From Candidatus Woesebacteria bacterium UBA5073 (GTDB taxonomy: Bacteria; Patescibacteriota; Microgenomatia; UBA8517): a stretch of DNA of 11,054 nucleotides. This document shows, piece by piece, positions 7,045-11,054 of this stretch. The stretch's first letter is position 1. Each line of letters starts with the position of its first letter. The notes under the pieces were generated by a model. It saw only the letters and a list, made by a program, of their open reading frames with translations. It had not been told where the DNA came from and ran no database searches. The stretch is taken from the NCBI GenBank assembly GCA_002415845.1, contig DIAR01000004.1, positions 1-11,054 of the forward strand. Direction: 5' to 3'. Position numbers and translations under genes: made by a program.

Positions 7045-7863
7045 ATGACTAAGCTGTCGATTATTATTGCCAACTTTAATACAAGGGAACTTACCCTTAA
7101 GTGTCTTGAATCGATTGAGAAAGAAGGAGAAGGTTTAAATTATGAAGTAATTGTTATTGATAATGGTTCCAGTGACGGTTCATGGGAAGCTTTAAATAAA
7201 TTAAGAGAAAAAAACAAAAGATTGGTTCTTATAAGAAATGAAGAAAACTTGGGGTATGTGAAGGCCAATAATCAGGGGATCAAAAAATCTCAAGGAAAAT
7301 ATATTTTTCTTTTAAATTCGGACACTTATTTAAAACCCAATTCACTTGAAAAGTTAATTGAATTTGCGAGGAGTCATGAAGATGCAGGTGTGATTGGTCC
7401 AAAATTACTAAACCACGACGGCTCAGTTCAGGCTTCCTGTTTTCGTTTTCCAACTGTTAAAAATGCAATTTTGCAGTATTGGTTTGGGAAAAAAGGACTA
7501 TATGATAAATATGTTCCTGATGGGAACAATCCTTCAGAAGTTGATTCACTGGTTGGAGCCGCTTTTTTAATTACCCCTAAGGCTTTGGAAAAAGAAGAAA
7601 GGCTTGATGAAAGATATTGGGCTTATTTTGAAGATATTGATTATTGTCGGAGAGTTCATAGGATTGGATTAAAAGTTTATTATTTTCCGGAAGCTGAGGT
7701 AGTTCATTATCACGGGGTATCTTTTTCGAAATTGGCAGAAAAAAATGAACAATGGAAAAGACTGATTCCTTCAAGTAAAATTTACCACGGACTTTTTAAA
7801 CACTACCTAATTAATTTTATCCTTTGGTCAGGACAAAAATGGAGAAATATTTTAAGAAAATAA
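7045..7863 (+). CDS. WbbL-like family 2 glycosyltransferase, second copy
   Basis: A 272-residue GT-A enzyme of the cd04186/WbbL type. Visible motifs in order are LSIIIANFNTRELTLKCLES (residues 4-23), VIVIDNGSSDGS (35-46), NLGYVKANNQG (68-78), metal-binding FLLNSD (88-93), GPKLLNHDGSVQAS (118-131), LVGAAFLITPKAL (169-181), the catalytic YFEDIDYCRR (194-203) and VVHYHGVS (219-226). The GPKLLN.DGS.Q.S block is highly characteristic of this subfamily, and the protein fits it more closely than its upstream neighbour. The two share fold motifs but differ along most of their length, so they are not a recent duplication and probably add different linkages. ATG 7045 lies 2 bases after the previous stop, with a weak AGG 11 bases upstream. 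The final 25 bases overlap the next gene. Confidence 0.93.
   Translation: MTKLSIIIANFNTRELTLKCLESIEKEGEGLNYEVIVIDNGSSDGSWEALNKLREKNKRLVLIRNEENLGYVKANNQGIKKSQGKYIFLLNSDTYLKPNSLEKLIEFARSHEDAGVIGPKLLNHDGSVQASCFRFPTVKNAILQYWFGKKGLYDKYVPDGNNPSEVDSLVGAAFLITPKALEKEERLDERYWAYFEDIDYCRRVHRIGLKVYYFPEAEVVHYHGVSFSKLAEKNEQWKRLIPSSKIYHGLFKHYLINFILWSGQKWRNILRK
7830..7833 (+). promoter_or_regulatory. Shine-Dalgarno AGGA deciding the start at 7839
   Basis: AGGA lies 5 bases before ATG 7839, inside the end of the second WbbL-like gene. It favours ATG 7839 over the upstream in-frame TTG 7824, which has no purine-rich site before it. Confidence 0.5.
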
Positions 7864-9251
7864 AAATCATTATTCCGATTCTGCTTCTAGGAATATTGTT
7901 TCTTGGCAATCAGTTAAGAGAGGTGCACTATGCTACTGTTCCACATCCGGGGGAAACAGCCGATGAATATGGTTTTGCCTGGGCAGGTTTAAGCTTTATT
8001 AAAACGGGTGTACCGGAAAGCTGGACCCTAATTGATAATGTTTATACGCAAGTGAAAGGGGCAAAAATCAACGTTGACGACATTTACGCTTCGGATGAAA
8101 ATAAAAAACCTTTTACCTTAGTTAAACCACGATTTGATCAGCCACCTTTATTCAATTTGATAATCGGCGGCTATTCGTATCTCAAAGGAGCAAGGGATTA
8201 TGTTCAGACGGGAGTTGGCATAATAAGAAGACCAGTTCTTAAGATTTCAATTATCACCACAATTTTGATATTTATTCTTGGAATGCGACTATATTCACCC
8301 GTGGTTGGTTTGATGTCTGCGCTTATCTATTCCATTGTTCCGACATTTATGATTTCCTCGAGACTGGCCTTAAGCGAAAATGGATATATTCCTCTTTTTT
8401 TGGGAGCGGTTATTTTGATGGACCTTTACCTTAAAAAGAAAAGAAGAAAGTATCTCTTTTATGCCCTAACCTTATCGGTGCTGGGTTTTTATTTTAAAAC
8501 TTCCGCGGTTGCCATAATTTTATCTTTATTTATTATTACCCTCTCTTGGCTTAAAGGTAAGGAAAGAATAATAACTATACGTTGGATACTATTCTTTGGA
8601 TTAATGGGGGTTCTTTTATACGCTCTCTATGGAGCAATTATTGATTGGCAAACTTTTGTAAAAGTAATTATCGCCCAAAGTAAATATTTCTATGGTGCAG
8701 GATCGGAAGTTTTTTACTCTGTTCTTACTAGTTCCAAGGTGGCTTTAAAAAATTTAACCGACGGCTGGGTTCTTTTATCCTGGATAGCTTTTATTTATTT
8801 GACTGTAACGAAGATTAAGAAAGATAGAAGTTTTGATATGATTTCAATTCCTCTCTTCTCTTATTTTTTTGTTTTTCTGTTTTTAGGTGGTGAACCATAT
8901 GGATGGTACCGCTATCCCTTTTTTCCTTTTCTTTCCCTTTCTTTGGGAATATTTCTTATTGAAATGTATAAAAAAGAAAATATTCCGGCCGTTGTTGCTT
9001 TAGCCCTTTTACCTTTCGGGACAGCAGTACATCGGATGATTGGACAGGTCGGGTTTCAAGATTATGTTGGTTTATTTAAAGTTTTTATCCTCATTTCCTT
9101 GGCGACTTGGTTGTCAGGCTTTATACTTAAAGAGAAGCAAAGCTTTTGGGTTAGAAGGGTTTTTATGTTGTTAGTTTTTGCGTTTCTGGTATTTTTGTCA
9201 ATTAAAGAAATAATATTTTTGGATTATGGTAAATGGTTTTTTGTGACATGA
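7839..9251 (+). CDS. PMT_2-type membrane glycosyltransferase, DEYG variant
   Basis: A 470-residue polytopic membrane protein. A basic N-terminus (MEKYFKKIK) precedes TM1 (about residues 9-25). The first outer loop has HPGETADEYGFAWAGLSF (36-53), with D42-E43 at the catalytic acidic position of GT39-like enzymes. Further on, RFDQPPLFNLIIGGYSYL corresponds to the HPPLYY block. RLALSENGYIPLFLGA resembles the conserved R...SE segment after TM3 in PMT_2 proteins. About ten hydrophobic helices follow. Unlike the neighbours at 4624 and 9248, it has almost no C-terminal soluble domain and stops shortly after a last helix (LLVFAFLVFLSIKEIIFL). The predicted role is sugar transfer from polyprenyl-phosphate on the outer face; donor and acceptor are unknown. 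ATG 7839 is preferred over TTG 7824 because of AGGA at 7830. The TGA stop overlaps the next ATG as ATGA, so the two are probably translated together. Confidence 0.83.
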   Translation: MEKYFKKIKIIIPILLLGILFLGNQLREVHYATVPHPGETADEYGFAWAGLSFIKTGVPESWTLIDNVYTQVKGAKINVDDIYASDENKKPFTLVKPRFDQPPLFNLIIGGYSYLKGARDYVQTGVGIIRRPVLKISIITTILIFILGMRLYSPVVGLMSALIYSIVPTFMISSRLALSENGYIPLFLGAVILMDLYLKKKRRKYLFYALTLSVLGFYFKTSAVAIILSLFIITLSWLKGKERIITIRWILFFGLMGVLLYALYGAIIDWQTFVKVIIAQSKYFYGAGSEVFYSVLTSSKVALKNLTDGWVLLSWIAFIYLTVTKIKKDRSFDMISIPLFSYFFVFLFLGGEPYGWYRYPFFPFLSLSLGIFLIEMYKKENIPAVVALALLPFGTAVHRMIGQVGFQDYVGLFKVFILISLATWLSGFILKEKQSFWVRRVFMLLVFAFLVFLSIKEIIFLDYGKWFFVT

Positions 9252-10951
9252 AATTAAATCTTAAACTGATTATTCTGTCCTTCATTCTGGTTTTGGCAAC
9301 ACTTTTGCGTTTAGTGAGCCTAAATAAAGTGCCGGTTTCTTTATTTGGTGACGAACTTGATCTTGGGTATCAGGCCTACTCGATTCTGAAAACGGGAAAG
9401 GATTATTCGGGGAACTTTATGCCCCTTCATTTTCAATCATTGGCCGAATGGCGAACGCCACTCTATTTATATTCAGCCGTACCAACCGTAGCTATATTTG
9501 GAATAAGTGCATGGGGAGTAAGACTGCCGGCTGCTATTTTTGGCATTCTTGGCATTTTTGTTTTCTATCTCTTAATAAAACAGATAACCGATAAGGAAGA
9601 ATTGGCTTTGTTAGGGGCGTTTCTCTTATCAATCTCCCCCTGGCATATTCAATATAGCCGGGCCGGGTTTGAGGTTACAGAGCTTCTTTTCTTTCTTCTT
9701 CTTGGTCTTTATTTCTTTTTCAAATCCCTTAAGGGGGGAAAATATCTTTGGTTGTCGGTTGTTTCCTTTTGTCTTACACCCTATATCTATAGTACTGCCA
9801 AACTATTTACGCCTCTTTTAATGCTCTTTCTGGTTGTTGTTTGGCGAAAAGAAATACTCTCTTTGGGAAAGAAATACCTCTTTATAGCCTTAGCGGCAAC
9901 GTTGTTGGTTGGAGGGCCAATTGCCGCCAGTACTCTTTTTGGTGGAGGAGCGGAAAGGTTCGGCTATATTAGTGTTTTTACAGATCCAACTACTGAAGCA
10001 GAAGTTGGAGTCTCAAGACAAAATGACGCCAGAATGAGGGGGGAGACGGGTACAGGACTAACACCGACATTGCTTGATCGGGTGGTACACAATAAATACA
10101 CCTTCTGGGGTTCGACGGTTATCAAAAATTACCTGCAGGCTTTTTCAACCAACTTTCTTTTTGTGAAAGGGGATTTGAATTTAAGGCATTCGATCGGAAT
10201 CGGAGAATTATACAGAATTGAATTTATCCCTCTTCTTTTGGGAATTATTTTTTTCTTTACTTCAAAGACGGACAAGAAAATAAAATCGTTAATTGGTTTT
10301 TGGCTTTTGGCTGGAGTTATCCCTTCGTCAATTACCAGGGAAGGTGGCTGGCATGCAACTCGTCTGATTCTTATTCTTCCGCCTTTAATTTTCTTAATTA
10401 CCTATGGGCTTTTAGGGTTGTATGAAAGACTTAGGAATAAAGGAAGAATAATTGTCTTGGGCCTTTATGCAATCCTTCTTTTTATCTCCGTTTTTTCATT
10501 TCAACATGAATATTGGGTCCATTATCCCTGGAATTCGGAAAGATGGTGGCATGCGGGGTATAAGGAGTCAATAAAAACGATTAAGGAGATAGATAAAGAT
10601 TACGATAAGGTAATTATTTCCATGGCCGGGGAACCGGTTTGGATTTTCTTTGCCGGCTGGTATGAATATCCACCACAAATGTGGCATCAGGGCTATCCTT
10701 TTAAAAAGGTAAATTTAAATGGGTTTGGTGAGATATCATACATCGATAAATATTATTTTTCCCAAGCGGGGAGTATTTATGATTTAGGAAAGATAATCGA
10801 TTCCAAAACTCTATATCTGGCGGTTGCCAAAGAAATTGGAGCCAATTTAATTATGGAACCGGGAAGAACCCCGCCTGATTTAAAACTGATTAAGGCAATT
10901 GCCTATCCTTCTGGAGAGCCGGCTTTCTATTTGTTTTCTGGAACAAAATAA
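9248..10951 (+). CDS. PMT_2-type (GT39-like) membrane glycosyltransferase, DELD variant
   Basis: A 567-residue GT-C protein. TM1 spans about residues 6-24. The first outer loop has LFGDELDLGYQAYSILKTG (32-50), with D35, E36 and D38, followed by KDYSGNFMPLHFQSLAEW (51-68) and TPLYLYSAVPTVAIFG (70-85). VRLPAAIFGILG (91-102) and SPWHIQYSRAGFEVT (130-144) are strong signatures of a PMT_2 subfamily common in CPR bacteria. The family block usually read as KPPLY is RTPLY here. After about ten helices the protein ends in a soluble domain of about 150 residues (from near 417, beginning FQHEYWVHYPWNSERWWHAG) that closes with LKLIKAIAYPSGEPAFYLF. ATG 9248 is chosen for the ATGA overlap with the previous stop; ATG 9233 would add five residues and a longer overlap. 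Likely role: extracytoplasmic sugar transfer to protein or glycan. The specific substrate is unknown. Confidence 0.88.
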   Translation: MKLNLKLIILSFILVLATLLRLVSLNKVPVSLFGDELDLGYQAYSILKTGKDYSGNFMPLHFQSLAEWRTPLYLYSAVPTVAIFGISAWGVRLPAAIFGILGIFVFYLLIKQITDKEELALLGAFLLSISPWHIQYSRAGFEVTELLFFLLLGLYFFFKSLKGGKYLWLSVVSFCLTPYIYSTAKLFTPLLMLFLVVVWRKEILSLGKKYLFIALAATLLVGGPIAASTLFGGGAERFGYISVFTDPTTEAEVGVSRQNDARMRGETGTGLTPTLLDRVVHNKYTFWGSTVIKNYLQAFSTNFLFVKGDLNLRHSIGIGELYRIEFIPLLLGIIFFFTSKTDKKIKSLIGFWLLAGVIPSSITREGGWHATRLILILPPLIFLITYGLLGLYERLRNKGRIIVLGLYAILLFISVFSFQHEYWVHYPWNSERWWHAGYKESIKTIKEIDKDYDKVIISMAGEPVWIFFAGWYEYPPQMWHQGYPFKKVNLNGFGEISYIDKYYFSQAGSIYDLGKIIDSKTLYLAVAKEIGANLIMEPGRTPPDLKLIKAIAYPSGEPAFYLFSGTK

Positions 10952-11054
10952 CTACTTCACATTTGGGGTTGGTCTTAACAATTCGATAGGCGATGTTTTT
11001 ATTGGGATATTCAATTTGGGAAATTAAGGTTAAATTATGCTTACTAATTTGATC
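10890..11054 (-). CDS. C-terminal end of a convergent gene, possibly another PMT_2-type protein (partial)
   Basis: On the minus strand a frame is open from the right edge of the window for 54 codons to TAA at 10892-10890. The other two minus frames are closed close to the edge. The translation includes NLTLISQIEYPNKNIAYRIV, which resembles the end of the plus-strand gene at 9248 (DLKLIKAIAYPSGEPAFYLF): L.LI..I.YP....A is shared. The two matching stretches are at different positions and not antisense to each other, so the likeness is not a shadow effect. This suggests that another PMT_2-type membrane glycosyltransferase runs in from the right on the opposite strand. Its end would overlap the plus-strand gene by 62 bases. 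About 30 residues follow the shared motif, longer than in the plus-strand gene. If this is wrong, 10952-11054 is simply intergenic. Confidence 0.45.
   Translation of the reverse strand, partial: DQISKHNLTLISQIEYPNKNIAYRIVKTNPKCEVVILFQKTNRKPALQKDRQLP

Noticed and set aside
7824..7838. TTG start at 7824 for the DEYG-type transferase
   Set aside because: AGGA at 7830-7833 lies downstream of it and is well placed for ATG 7839.
6140..7863. Recent tandem duplication of the two WbbL-like genes
   Set aside because: They share only fold motifs (NND/NSD, EDID, H.H) and differ in length and in most residues, so they are old paralogues or independent recruits.
9233..9247. ATG start at 9233 for the last plus-strand gene
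   Set aside because: It is possible, but ATG 9248 gives the same ATGA junction used elsewhere in the operon.
10952..11054. Rho-independent terminator after the last plus-strand gene
   Set aside because: I see no GC-rich inverted repeat followed by a T-run. The region is better explained as the coding tail of a minus-strand gene.
1..11054. CRISPR array, tRNA or rRNA, insertion sequence, long direct repeats
   Set aside because: Reading both strands gave no regularly spaced repeats, no tRNA-like cloverleaf, no rRNA-like stretch and no transposase motifs. Coding sequence covers nearly the whole window.

Overview
The window is AT-rich and gene-dense. It holds one long plus-strand gene train from base 1 to base 10951, followed by what looks like the tail of a convergent minus-strand gene. 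The style suggests a Patescibacteria/CPR-type genome, perhaps Microgenomates-like: many surface-glycan glycosyltransferases, repeated PMT_2-type membrane glycosyltransferases, a bacterial Alg11-like GT4, almost no intergenic DNA and few Shine-Dalgarno sites. This placement is an inference from gene content, since no marker gene is present. TGA is used as a stop codon three times (67-69, 1207-1209, 9249-9251), so the code is standard and the UGA=Gly lineages (Gracilibacteria/Absconditabacteria) are unlikely.

Layout. A gene enters from the left and ends at 69. It overlaps by ATGA a WaaE-like GT2 (66-833). Next come a small MazG-like/COG4997 NTP pyrophosphohydrolase (838-1209), an Alg11-like GT4 (1206-2231), a large YfhO-family membrane protein (2209-4599), a GT39/GT83-type membrane glycosyltransferase (4624-6138), two WbbL-like GT2 enzymes (6140-7042 and 7045-7863), and two more PMT_2-type membrane glycosyltransferases (7839-9251 and 9248-10951). 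The largest gap between genes is 24 bases. Five junctions overlap and three more have gaps of 1 to 4 bases. This is best read as one polycistronic, translationally coupled unit whose promoter lies upstream of the window.

How the genes may work together. The four soluble or membrane-associated enzymes (three GT-A, one GT-B) would use nucleotide sugars on the cytoplasmic face to build a lipid-linked or surface oligosaccharide. The four multi-spanning GT-C-like proteins would use polyprenyl-phosphate sugars on the outer face to modify a glycan, teichoic-like polymer or protein. The substrates cannot be read from the sequence. No priming transferase, flippase, polymerase, ligase or DPM1/CsbB-type polyprenyl-phosphate sugar synthase lies in the window, so those functions must be encoded elsewhere.

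No RNA gene, CRISPR array, insertion sequence, terminator or long repeat was found. No stretch over 300 bases lacks a gene.
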